From an uncultured Butyricicoccus sp. (GTDB lineage: Bacteria > Bacillota > Clostridia > Oscillospirales > Butyricicoccaceae), in contig CAJUDU010000090.1 in the NCBI GenBank assembly GCA_910584935.1, positions 1 through 8,275 of the forward strand: a stretch of DNA of 8,275 bases, given 5' to 3'. Below, piece after piece: positions 1 to 6,700 of this stretch (position 1 is the stretch's first letter; each line of letters starts with the position of its first letter). A program made the translations under genes and the position numbers. The notes under the pieces are model-generated. The model worked only from the letters and a program-made list of their open reading frames with translations, made no database searches and was not told the origin of the DNA.

Positions 1-31
1 AAGTCCTATGTGCGTAAAGCGCATAGGACTT
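1..31 (-). terminator. Probable terminator hairpin after the MarR gene
   Basis: AAGTCCTATG (1-10) and CATAGGACTT (22-31) form a perfect 10-bp stem around an 11-nt loop. Inside the loop GC/GC can add two pairs beyond one mismatch. The hairpin lies 33 nt past the stop of the minus-strand MarR gene, where an intrinsic terminator would be expected. The decisive T-tract would fall to the left of base 1, outside the window, so termination is inferred from stem strength and position only. Confidence 0.5.
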
Positions 32-64
32 ATCTCCATAAATAATATGGTGCCTGTGGGTATT

Positions 65-724
65 CTATTTTCTTTCTCTGCCGCCAAAGAAGCCAAATCC
101 GCCTCTGTCTGGCACAGGCCCATCGTAATCGGGAGAGAAGCGCTCCACACCCGGTATATGATCCGGCCTTGCGCCTCGCCCAAAGGGGCCAAAGGCTCGT
201 TCACGCATGGACATCAACTGTTCAAATTGTTCATCACCCATACGTTCTCGTGCTTTGTCCATCCAGTCTGCCATTGCGTCCTCGTCCTCGTTTTTGCCTG
301 CTTCCATTCGGAAAGCAGCAATAATCCTGTCTAAATATTCGCTAAATTGCTGCAATTCTTCCGGCGATAGGCAACCGAGGAACTCCTGATAATTTGTTTT
401 TGGTTCCTGCGCTTCTTTCCCTTTCTCTGTTAAATGCACAACCATGACCCGCCTGTCTTTCTCAGACGGTCTGCGCTCTATATAGCCGTTTTTTTCCAAC
501 TTATTCAGCAGCTCATTCAGCGATTGTTGGCGGATGCCCAACAGATAAGCTAAATCCTTTGTAGCAATTTCCGGCTGAATTTTCAACATGGCAAGGATGC
601 GCCCCTGACCTCTTGTTGAGTCGGCAAAAGGCCCGGATTCTGCTTGACTGAACATCTGACGGCGTTTCATGAGCCATTGCAGGGTGGACAACTTCTCATA
701 AATAGCTGTATATATACCATCCAT
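65..724 (-). CDS. MarR-family transcriptional regulator with Gly/Arg/Pro-rich C-terminal tail
   Basis: This 219-residue protein is a predicted cytoplasmic DNA-binding repressor. The winged helix-turn-helix is clear: TKDLAYLLGIRQQSLNELL at about 55-73, the recognition helix running into NKLEKNGYIERR, and the wing with the MarR-typical DRR at 90-92, followed by LTEKGKE. The N-terminal helix and the helix around 119-140 would form the dimer interface. Typical MarR proteins are about 140-150 residues. The extra 75 or so residues include an acidic segment (145-150), a helix rich in Met and Glu (151-177) and a low-complexity Gly/Arg/Pro/Phe tail (178-219). The ATG start is well supported by AGGAGG seven bases upstream (about 732-737). 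The gene has its own consensus promoter and a likely autoregulatory operator. Its target is not visible; in Clostridia such regulators often sit next to ABC or MATE exporters, and the downstream neighbour lies outside the window. The family is certain, the ligand unknown. Confidence 0.9.
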   Translation of the reverse strand: MDGIYTAIYEKLSTLQWLMKRRQMFSQAESGPFADSTRGQGRILAMLKIQPEIATKDLAYLLGIRQQSLNELLNKLEKNGYIERRPSEKDRRVMVVHLTEKGKEAQEPKTNYQEFLGCLSPEELQQFSEYLDRIIAAFRMEAGKNEDEDAMADWMDKARERMGDEQFEQLMSMRERAFGPFGRGARPDHIPGVERFSPDYDGPVPDRGGFGFFGGRERK

Positions 725-742
725 ATTGTGTCCTCCTCGCTT

Positions 743-812
743 TATACAGGTACTTGTAGTTTCTGATTATTATTATACACACTACAAGAGAATTGTCAAG
801 GGTACCTGTATA
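743..812 (-). promoter_or_regulatory. Promoter of the MarR gene embedded in nested inverted-repeat operators
   Basis: On the minus strand TTGACA (799-794) and TATAAT (777-772) are separated by 16 bp, a consensus housekeeping promoter. Two copies of TATACAGGTAC flank it in opposite orientation (743-753 and 802-812). The inner repeats CTTGTAGT and ACTACAAG (781-788 and 753-760) bracket the -10. The downstream site contains TACAGGTACTTGTA (745-758), a palindrome matching its own complement at 12 of 14 positions, lying between the transcription start and the ribosome binding site. The upstream site touches the -35. This arrangement fits dimeric MarR binding and autorepression. The promoter is seen directly; binding by this MarR is inference. 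Confidence 0.8.
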
Positions 813-897
813 AATTTTTTTCGGGAATTTGCAATTTACTGCAATGGCATTATTCAATGCACTGTTTTAATTGGTTAACATCTGATTATAAATATAG

Positions 898-1386
898 GCA
901 AGCAAACAAGGAAGAAATTCCGAAAAAGGGCGGGATCCAGTAAAGGAATACAAGGACGCGCCAGGACAAGGGAAGAAACCGATGCCAGCAAGGAAGGTGC
1001 TGGAGAGAATATTCTATGTGCTGCGAACTGGGTGTTAATGAAAAGCTCTGCCTCGTGAATATGGAAGCGGAAGTACAGTACACAGAAGATTTCAGGAATG
1101 GCTGGCAGTCGGTTCCTTTGCTGCGTTTGGGTTATACTGGAAGCAGGGAATCAGTTAAACAGCACAATTATATTCCACATATTCGATCCCAAGTGAGGAG
1201 AAAAAGGCGTTGGAACACAACCCTGATTTTTTCGCACGCCGCTGGGTTGCTGAAGCTGCACACCTTGTTTGACTTGTTCTGTAAATTCTGATTCACCATG
1301 AAAAGAAAACTGCAAACGACATGGCTCTGCTTCAGTTTGCCTGCGCGGTGATTGTCTGGCGTAAGCGCATTCACGTTCATCGTTAA
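898..1386 (+). pseudogene. Decayed IS5-family transposase (insertion sequence remnant)
   Basis: Translating the plus strand in pieces rebuilds an IS5-type DDE transposase. Frame 1 (934-1128) gives PARKVLERIFYVLRTGC, two adjacent stops (TAA TGA at 1036-1041), then KALPREYGSGSTVHRRFQEW. These stops sit where the family normally reads Gln-Trp (CQWKALP), so CAA to TAA and TGG to TGA would explain them. Around 1129 the reading jumps to another frame with GYTG and VKQHNYIPHIRS (about 1130-1190). It returns to frame 1 with EEKKALEHNPDFFARRWVAE (1195-1254) and, after small indels near 1261-1287, ends with HEKKTANDMALLQFACAV and a TAA at 1384-1386. The Glu of RRWVAE (1252-1254) is the family's catalytic Glu. 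The middle of the protein, carrying the first two Asp residues, is deleted at about 1128. It cannot encode an active enzyme. The N-terminal start and terminal inverted repeats could not be found. It lies antisense between two minus-strand genes and accounts for most of the gene-free stretch 813-1433. Confidence 0.88.
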
Positions 1387-1433
1387 TTTCGCGATAGGCG
1401 CTTAGACTTGCGGTGCGTTGGATACAATGGTCA

Positions 1434-2237
1434 TTAAAACACAAAATCTGCAATGGCACAGATTTCTTTCGCCATATCCGCGACATAATCCAACATATCA
1501 TACGCAGTTTGTAAGGAAACTGTGATATTTGCATCCAGCAAATTTTTGATACGTTGATCAGCCAGATCCACACCATATTCTATAACATCGGTATATGTGT
1601 TTTCACGGTCAATCGAACGCTCTAAACCAAAATGATTCAAACTGAAAAACTGATTTGGCGCAAGTGCTTTCACACGTTCATAAACTTCGCATGGGTCAAG
1701 TTTCGCATTTTTAGCGAGCGTTTTCAGTGGCTCAGCCAGCGCTGCAACCATCAAACGCGTTGCCATGGCATATTGGGGGTTGTTGTTAGCAAAAGAATCC
1801 AGCGGACGCGCAAGATTGATAAGGTACAAACCGCCGCCTGGCAAGCCTTTTTGGGTTTGCCGGTCAATCCGCTGCAAATATTCCTTCATATAGGTAGTCA
1901 TTGGCGTGATGGACGCATGGAAATCCTGCTCTTGGATGCCATGGGTATGAACCCCATGCAGCAAAGCACTTAACAGCAATACAGCAGTTTTAACGCCATC
2001 CTTTGGGCAGCCCTGCTGTGTGAGAATCCCCACAACAGCTTGTACATTTTGTTCGCTGCAAACCATTTCGCTAAGTACAGTGGAAAAATGCGTTTCTCTA
2101 CAAAAGCGTCCGCTTTTATCTAGGTAAGAAAGTTTCTTCTGATTCCCATAAACTTTTGCCGCGGTTTCTGCTAATTGGTTCAAACCATCCAACAGTGTTG
2201 GGCATATTTGAATTGGGGGACAAATTGTAGCATACAT
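1434..2237 (-). CDS. Chaperonin (GroEL/TCP-1)-like protein reduced to the equatorial domain
   Basis: This 267-residue soluble protein has no signal peptide or membrane segment. Read against the remembered pattern of Cpn60/TCP-1, the first part (15-125) resembles the N-terminal half of the equatorial domain: LLDGLNQLAETAAKVYG for the helix ending in the nucleotide-binding Gly, YLDKS for the following strand, and KDGVKTAVLLLSALL (79-93) for GDGTTTATVLAQAI. The second part begins GLPGGGLYLIN (131-141), like the GGG nucleotide loop. It continues ALAEPLKTLAKNAKLDPCEV (166-185), very like the ALE.PLRQIAENAGLDP block, and ends DVIEYG ... LLDANITVSLQTAYDML (217-249), like DMIEAGI.DP.KV..SAL. About five residues replace the roughly 270 of the intermediate and apical domains. 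In the phosphate loop Asp80-Gly81 and Thr84 are kept but two Thr have become Val and Lys. The catalytic Asp of the intermediate domain is absent, so ATPase activity and caging are doubtful. It is the last gene of the transporter operon, 58 bp after the oxidoreductase. The ATG has AAAGGTGA upstream. Function unknown; the fold assignment is by motif order only. Confidence 0.72.
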   Translation of the reverse strand: MYATICPPIQICPTLLDGLNQLAETAAKVYGNQKKLSYLDKSGRFCRETHFSTVLSEMVCSEQNVQAVVGILTQQGCPKDGVKTAVLLLSALLHGVHTHGIQEQDFHASITPMTTYMKEYLQRIDRQTQKGLPGGGLYLINLARPLDSFANNNPQYAMATRLMVAALAEPLKTLAKNAKLDPCEVYERVKALAPNQFFSLNHFGLERSIDRENTYTDVIEYGVDLADQRIKNLLDANITVSLQTAYDMLDYVADMAKEICAIADFVF

Positions 2238-2248
2238 GATGATTCACC

Positions 2249-2270
2249 TTTCTGGCGGGTTTGCCAGAAA
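2249..2270 (-). promoter_or_regulatory. Hairpin abutting the ribosome binding site of the chaperonin-like gene
   Basis: On the minus strand TTTCTGGC, loop AAACCC, GCCAGAAA form a perfect 8-bp stem. The 3' arm runs directly into GGTGAATCATC and the ATG at 2237. The AAA of the likely Shine-Dalgarno AAAGGTGA lies inside the stem. The hairpin occupies most of the 58-bp gap after the oxidoreductase gene. It could lower translation, protect a processed mRNA end, or act as a protein-binding site. There is no T-run after it, so it is not a normal terminator. Confidence 0.55.
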
Positions 2271-2295
2271 TATTCCTTTCCATATGTTTTTTTAA

Positions 2296-3576
2296 TCAGG
2301 GCTGTACAACCTTCTGGGCAAGCAATGCGGCTTGCACAGCATGAATATCCAGTTCAAGCGGTTCCTTTTGTTCATTGATGCACTGCGCGGCAACAACCCC
2401 CATCGCTTGACCCATATTCATGACAATTGGCATGACGCGATAGCTGGAATGCGCTTTATGTGTACCGCTGATATTGCGTCCATTGAGCAAAAGCCCTTTC
2501 ACCTGAAGCGGAATAAAACAGCGCAATGGGATTGTGTATGTATCTTTCTGGACGAAATTTTTGTATTCTCCTGATTTGTCCAACCCAGCACCTGTTACAT
2601 TATGCAGGTCAAAGAAAAACCGGGATTTGGTCACCACCCAATCTTCAAAAATACGCGCCTGGGAAATATCGTCCTCGTGCATTTCATAATGCGCTTGGAA
2701 ACGTCGCGTTTCACGTACACCAACCGTATTAGCGCTGTCCACCAAATAACAGCCTTCATAGCCTGGCACATGGCGGCGCAAAAATGCAATAATCTGATCA
2801 ATTTGACAGCGGCAGGTGTATTCCGCACGGTTCAGATCACGCACATTTGTGCCATCAACATCAATCATATTGGTCATGTTGACGGTCACGATGCCCGGCA
2901 AAGAAGAAGGGTATAGCAGGATATGCCCTGCGGGGGCAGGCAGCTCCTGTCTGCCAAGCGTCTGCAAATCCCCTTCCGGCAGTTCAACGGTATCCTCAAA
3001 GCACCAGAAAAACATGGCGCGATCCATATCAACCCCTGCGACTTTAAACATAATTGTCATTGGCTGCATTCCGCCGTCTTCTGAACGCCCCTTTTGAAAT
3101 GGAACGCCTGCTGCGGCAGCGGCGTCACCATCCCCAGATGAATCAATCAGTATTTTGCAGGCAATTGCCTCCCGACCGGATTTGCTTTCAACAATGGCAC
3201 CTGTAACACGTTCATTTTCCATGATGACATTGCTAAAAAATGTGTGCATTTGCACGGTTACGCCTGCTTCTATCAACATTCCCAACATCAGCATTTTTAA
3301 TTTTTCTGGATTGATCGCTTGCCCACACTCGCAGTCCCGTGCTTTTTCGCGCAGTTCTGCAAAGATGCCGCCTTGCTGGTGTCCAGTCCAGTGGCTCATA
3401 ATACCAGTTGTTGCAACACCGCCAATTGCACCCGACTGTTCAATCAGCATGGTTTTTTTGCCCATGCGGGCGGATGAAAGCGCTGCGCCAAAACCGGCTG
3501 GACCGCCGCCAATAACCAATACTTCGGTTTCTTCTGCAAATGGGATGGTTTTGCTTGGCTCCTCATAATATCTCAT
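2296..3576 (-). CDS. FAD-dependent oxidoreductase (FAD_oxidored, PF12831-like)
   Basis: This 426-residue flavoprotein is predicted to be cytoplasmic. The N-terminal Rossmann fold shows VLVIGGGPAGFGAALSSARMG (19-39, dinucleotide-binding GxGxxG), followed by MLIEQ (43-47), whose Glu binds the FAD ribose. ILIDSSGDGDAAAAAG (142-157) is the second FAD contact typical of the family. GVRETRRF (286-293) and the C-terminal LLLNGRNISGTHKAHSSYRV (362-381) with MNMGQAMG (386-393) complete the usual FAD-binding signature. No Fe-S cysteine cluster or signal peptide is visible; a CxC pair (82-84) is of unknown meaning. The ATG overlaps the tctA stop as ATGA, and GGAGGT lies five bases upstream inside tctA, so the two genes should be translationally coupled. 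Enzymes of this family recur near carboxylate transporters. The likely job is redox conversion of the imported acid, but substrate and direction are not readable from the sequence. Confidence 0.88.
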   Translation of the reverse strand: MRYYEEPSKTIPFAEETEVLVIGGGPAGFGAALSSARMGKKTMLIEQSGAIGGVATTGIMSHWTGHQQGGIFAELREKARDCECGQAINPEKLKMLMLGMLIEAGVTVQMHTFFSNVIMENERVTGAIVESKSGREAIACKILIDSSGDGDAAAAAGVPFQKGRSEDGGMQPMTIMFKVAGVDMDRAMFFWCFEDTVELPEGDLQTLGRQELPAPAGHILLYPSSLPGIVTVNMTNMIDVDGTNVRDLNRAEYTCRCQIDQIIAFLRRHVPGYEGCYLVDSANTVGVRETRRFQAHYEMHEDDISQARIFEDWVVTKSRFFFDLHNVTGAGLDKSGEYKNFVQKDTYTIPLRCFIPLQVKGLLLNGRNISGTHKAHSSYRVMPIVMNMGQAMGVVAAQCINEQKEPLELDIHAVQAALLAQKVVQP

Positions 3577-5087
3577 TGTGTACCTCCTGCCGCATTTTGC
3601 GGTGTTTTTTTAGGTTTTATAGAACGATAAACCGCCCATACAATCGAAAAGACAGCTAGCGCAAGGAAAATCAGACTAAATGGGCGTGTGATAAAAATAC
3701 GGTAAGAACCATCGGACATGACCATTGACCGGCGGAAATTTAATTCGGTGAGCTGCCCAAGGACAACCCCTAAAATAATCGGCACAATGGGGAAATCCAA
3801 TTTACGCAGGATATAAGAAATGATGCCGATGATAACCGCAGCCATGACATGGAACGTACTGGAGTTGCTTGAATAAGTGCCTGCAAAACAGTAAACCACA
3901 ATCATTGCACTCATCAGTTCATAAGGGATGCGCGTAATATTAGCATATAAAGGTGTAAACAGCCTGCCAATGATCAGCATAAACACATTGACTACCAATA
4001 AGCCCACCATAATGCCATAAATAAGATCAGGGGAATTGACAAATAAAGAAGGTCCAGGCACCATGCCTTGAAGCATCAGTGCGCCAAGCAAAATGGCGGT
4101 GACGCCATCGCCCGGAATGCCTAATGTCAGCAGTGGAATCATGGTAGAACCTGTTGTTGCGTTATTGGCGGATTCCGATGCGGCAATCCCTTCAATTTCG
4201 CCTTTGCCAAAGTTATCGCCGTTTTTGGATGTTTTTTTTGCTTGGTCATAGCTGATAAATGCAGCAATGCCGCCGCCTGTGCCGGGTGTTGCGCCAACGA
4301 GTGTGCCAATGATGGAGGAAGTAAACATATGGCGCAGGCACCGTTTGATTTCTGCCCAAGTGAGTTTTTCGCGGTCAAGTGTCAGTTTCTGTTTTCTGGC
4401 AGGGTCAGTGTATGGATTATAAGAAGATTTGCTGATCAGTTCCGCCAGCGCGAACAAGCCAACCAATGTGACAATGAGCGGAACGCCGCCAGCAAGCTTG
4501 CGGATGCCAAAGGAAAAACGGACGGTGCCGCTAATGGAGTCCATGCCAATGATGGAAACGAATACACCTAAAATCGCACCAATCAGACCTTTGGCAATGT
4601 TGCCGTTGGATACGCTGGCAATGATTGAAAGCCCGAAAATTGCAATGCAGAAATATTCAGGCGGGCCAAACAGCATGGTAATTTTCGCGATATTTGGTGC
4701 GGCAAACAGCAAAACCAATGCGCTGAAAACACCGCCGACAAAAGAAGCATATAGCGCCATGGTAAGCGCTTTTAGCGGCTTGCCCTGTTTGGTCAGCGGA
4801 TAGCCATCAAGCAGTGTTGCTGCATTAGCGGGCGTACCTGGCGTGTTAATCAAAATTGCAGTGACTGAACCACCATAAGTGCCGCCGCAATAAAGTCCAA
4901 GGCAAAGTAAAATCGCTGGGATTGGGTCCATGGTATAGGTAATGGGCAGGCATAAAATAATCGCGAGGTCAGCCGTCAAACCTGGGATTGCGCCAATGAT
5001 AATGCCACAAATGAGGCCAACCAAGATAGCAAGCAGCGACTCGGCTGATGCGAGTGTTTGTATGCCCAACAGGATATTTGCAAACAA
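3573..5087 (-). CDS. tctA: Tripartite tricarboxylate transporter large membrane subunit TctA
   Basis: This 504-residue integral membrane protein, the usual length for TctA, has about ten to twelve hydrophobic segments. It forms the ion-coupled transport channel that works with TctB and the TctC binding protein. Family hallmarks are IGAIPGLTADLAI (31-43), INTPGTPANAATLLDGYPL (80-98), VGATPGTGGGIAAF (264-277) and the block ANNATTGSTMIPLLTLGIPG (307-326). The two Pro-Gly loops reflect the internal repeat of the family. The start is a TTG (5087-5085) with GGAGGT six bases upstream; no ATG is suitably placed, and the first methionine inside the frame lies beyond conserved sequence. It begins 15 bp after tctB and its stop overlaps the oxidoreductase start, so it is in the middle of one operon. 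The C-terminus ends in a short Lys/Pro-rich cytoplasmic tail. Substrate within the di-/tricarboxylates and similar acids cannot be assigned. Confidence 0.95.
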   Translation of the reverse strand: MFANILLGIQTLASAESLLAILVGLICGIIIGAIPGLTADLAIILCLPITYTMDPIPAILLCLGLYCGGTYGGSVTAILINTPGTPANAATLLDGYPLTKQGKPLKALTMALYASFVGGVFSALVLLFAAPNIAKITMLFGPPEYFCIAIFGLSIIASVSNGNIAKGLIGAILGVFVSIIGMDSISGTVRFSFGIRKLAGGVPLIVTLVGLFALAELISKSSYNPYTDPARKQKLTLDREKLTWAEIKRCLRHMFTSSIIGTLVGATPGTGGGIAAFISYDQAKKTSKNGDNFGKGEIEGIAASESANNATTGSTMIPLLTLGIPGDGVTAILLGALMLQGMVPGPSLFVNSPDLIYGIMVGLLVVNVFMLIIGRLFTPLYANITRIPYELMSAMIVVYCFAGTYSSNSSTFHVMAAVIIGIISYILRKLDFPIVPIILGVVLGQLTELNFRRSMVMSDGSYRIFITRPFSLIFLALAVFSIVWAVYRSIKPKKTPQNAAGGTQ

Positions 5088-5102
5088 AATCGTACCTCCT
5101 TC

Positions 5103-5567
5103 TTATGGCAGCGAAACAGACAACAGTGTGCGGAAAACATAAAACGCAATCAGTACATTTGCACTGGCAATGGCATAAAAATACCATACCCGCGCACCAA
5201 AGTAGAGCAGAACACCATTAACCAGTAGCAGCGATGCAATGACAAAGCCTACATATGGCAGGATAATTGCATAAATCAGCAGCATGAGCATATAGAGGAT
5301 GGGTTTCAGCATTTGCCGAACCTCAGGTTCTTTCAATCTGGCAAGTGAAATGATATATTCCTTTTTTTCTTTGGCGCGAATGCCAAGCACAATCAGCAGT
5401 ATACTGCAAAAAAACATGCCATGAATTAGCATAGAAGGCACCGTAGCCGCTGTGACTTCTGTGGTTTCAAGTGTTGGAATCTGTGCAGGCAGCATCACGC
5501 GCAGGATAACTGAAACGATGAAAAAAAGGATCCCGCTTGTCAAATTGCTATTTGTTTTGATTTTCAT
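5103..5567 (-). CDS. tctB: Tripartite tricarboxylate transporter small membrane subunit TctB
   Basis: This 154-residue membrane protein has about four hydrophobic helices: roughly 10-27, 47-63, 89-125 (probably two) and 128-150. That is the expected layout of TctB, the poorly conserved small subunit that partners TctA. I chose the ATG at 5567 because AGGAGGGG lies five bases upstream. A longer frame starting at 5606 would overlap tctC and lacks a good ribosome binding site. The gap to tctC is 25 bp and to tctA 15 bp, as in a typical tctCBA operon. Identification rests on hydropathy, size and position between tctC and tctA more than on sequence motifs, which are weak in this family. A charged cytoplasmic segment (64-87) separates helix pairs. 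Confidence 0.87.
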   Translation of the reverse strand: MKIKTNSNLTSGILFFIVSVILRVMLPAQIPTLETTEVTAATVPSMLIHGMFFCSILLIVLGIRAKEKKEYIISLARLKEPEVRQMLKPILYMLMLLIYAIILPYVGFVIASLLLVNGVLLYFGARVWYFYAIASANVLIAFYVFRTLLSVSLP

Positions 5568-5592
5568 TGGTTCCCCTCCTTGCAGGATTGGA

Positions 5593-6579
5593 TCATGATT
5601 CTGCAATCATCTTCACATACTGATCCATTTGTTCCATCTGTGACGCAACAAACTGTTCGAGCTGTTCTGTATCATTATCGTTGATTGGATATCCCATTTC
5701 TTCCATAAAGGATGTGAATTTTTCGTCTGCATATACTTTGTCCAGCATAGTTCTAAGGGCGCTTACGGCTTCTTCCGGGACATCGGCACGCACAGCAAAG
5801 CAGTCCATCCCGGTAAATTCAACATCAACACCGAGATCTTTTAGCGATGGGACTGTCCCAAATGGTGTTTCCAATGCAGTAGGGTCAAATGTCGCAATGG
5901 TTTTGATATCACCACTTTTTTCAAAGTCATAGTACTGTGGCGGCGTGGTGATGCTCATATCCACCTGACCCGAAACAATTGCGTTAATTGCTTCTGATGC
6001 GCTTTCAAATACAACCGCTTCCGCTTCAATGCCCATCATTTTGAATGCTGCGGTTGCCAGTACATACTGGTCACTGCCTGGACCGCCAGAGGTGCCATAT
6101 TTAATTTTTGACCCATGTGTTTTCAGATCCTCAAAGCTGCTTATCCCTGATTTTTTCGGATTGGATAACATAACAAGTGACCCAGAACGCATCCCTTTCA
6201 ACAAGGTGAAATCTGAAAGCTCATATTCAACCGGAACATATTTTGGCGTCAGTGAAAATAATGGTCCCGTGGTTGTAAACACTGTGTAGCCATCGGCATC
6301 CGCATCAAGCGCGTCAGCCATTCCTAATGTGCCCGAAGCACCAGTATGGTTTTCCACAACAATAGGCTGTCCTAAATATTGTTCGCCAATTTCCGCGACT
6401 TTGCGCGCAATGACATCCGCGCCGCCGCCAACGCCCCATGGACAGATAATCGTGACCGGTTTTGCCGGATATGTGCCATCCGCTGATGCGGAATTGCCTT
6501 TGTTGTTCTGACTGCATCCAGCTAATGCGGAGCAGGCAACCGACAGTGCCATAATGGCTGCGATAAATCTTCTTTTCAT
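5593..6579 (-). CDS. tctC: Tripartite tricarboxylate transporter solute-binding lipoprotein TctC (Bug family)
   Basis: This 328-residue exported binding protein captures the substrate outside the membrane. It has a lipoprotein signal peptide: MKRRF, a hydrophobic stretch (6-20) and lipobox LAGC with lipidated Cys22, as expected for a binding protein in a Gram-positive cell. A low-complexity linker (23-36) precedes the mature fold. Bug-family marks are YPAKPVTIICPWGVGGGADV (37-56), IVVENHTGASGTLG (73-86), a ligand loop with YGTSGGPGSD (151-160), and SGQVDMSITTPPQ (193-205). I chose the ATG at 6579, which has GGAG seven bases upstream; an ATG two codons earlier is too close to that site, and the open frame further upstream runs into the regulator. 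It is the first gene of the transport operon, 121 bp after the LacI-family gene, with a likely operator in the gap. Bug ligands include citrate, tartrate, glutarate, nicotinate and others; none can be chosen here. Confidence 0.93.
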   Translation of the reverse strand: MKRRFIAAIMALSVACSALAGCSQNNKGNSASADGTYPAKPVTIICPWGVGGGADVIARKVAEIGEQYLGQPIVVENHTGASGTLGMADALDADADGYTVFTTTGPLFSLTPKYVPVEYELSDFTLLKGMRSGSLVMLSNPKKSGISSFEDLKTHGSKIKYGTSGGPGSDQYVLATAAFKMMGIEAEAVVFESASEAINAIVSGQVDMSITTPPQYYDFEKSGDIKTIATFDPTALETPFGTVPSLKDLGVDVEFTGMDCFAVRADVPEEAVSALRTMLDKVYADEKFTSFMEEMGYPINDNDTEQLEQFVASQMEQMDQYVKMIAES

Positions 6580-6624
6580 GTTCATTCTCCTCAGATAGAT
6601 TGATTTTTTTTGAAAACAGCAAGG

Positions 6625-6652
6625 ATGATAACCATCTTTGCATACGTATTCA
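6625..6652 (-). promoter_or_regulatory. LacI-type operator in front of tctC, with a possible -10
   Basis: TGAATACGTATGCA on the minus strand (6652-6639) matches the perfect palindrome TGAATACGTATTCA near the lacI start at 13 of 14 positions. The centre CG and outer TG/CA are typical of LacI-family operators. A TATCAT (6630-6625) downstream could be a -10 with a poor -35 (ATGAAT) overlapping the operator; another weak option (TTGGAA ... TATGCC) lies just upstream. The operator is well supported by the matching pair of sites; the exact tctC promoter is not resolved. Confidence 0.68.
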
Positions 6653-6667
6653 TTTTTGGGCATATGT

Positions 6668-6693
6668 CCCCTATTGAAACATTCCAAAAGGGG
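6668..6693. repeat. Long imperfect inverted repeat between lacI and tctC
   Basis: CCCCTATTGAAA and TTCCAAAAGGGG are two 12-base arms around a 2-base centre, pairing at 10 positions plus one G-T pair with one mismatch. It lies 8 bp past the lacI stop. Neither strand has a T-run after it, so it is not a standard intrinsic terminator. It could be a processing hairpin that separates lacI from tctC levels, or a binding site. Confidence 0.5.
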
Positions 6694-6700
6694 AACAGAC

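Noticed and set aside
1296..1340. Possible terminator after the operon (GCAAAC ... GTTTGC on the minus strand followed by T-rich sequence)
   Set aside because: Only 6 bp of stem around a 17-base loop, lying within the transposase remnant; too weak to call. I see no convincing terminator for the operon.
1394..1413. ATAGGCGCTT followed by a near TTGCGG match, repeated at about 7880-7900
   Set aside because: About 20 of 24 bases match with one gap, which is expected by chance somewhere in a window this size; no inverted partner or target duplication was found, so I do not call it an IS end or repeat family.
1151..1576. Long open minus-strand frame overlapping the end of the chaperonin-like gene
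   Set aside because: It runs in a different frame through the real gene's 3' end and then antisense to the IS5 remnant; the plus-strand transposase signals explain it, and it has no protein-like motifs or ribosome binding site.
3155..3568. Plus-strand open frames opposite the oxidoreductase and tctA
   Set aside because: They are antisense shadows of well-supported genes, with no ribosome binding sites or family motifs.
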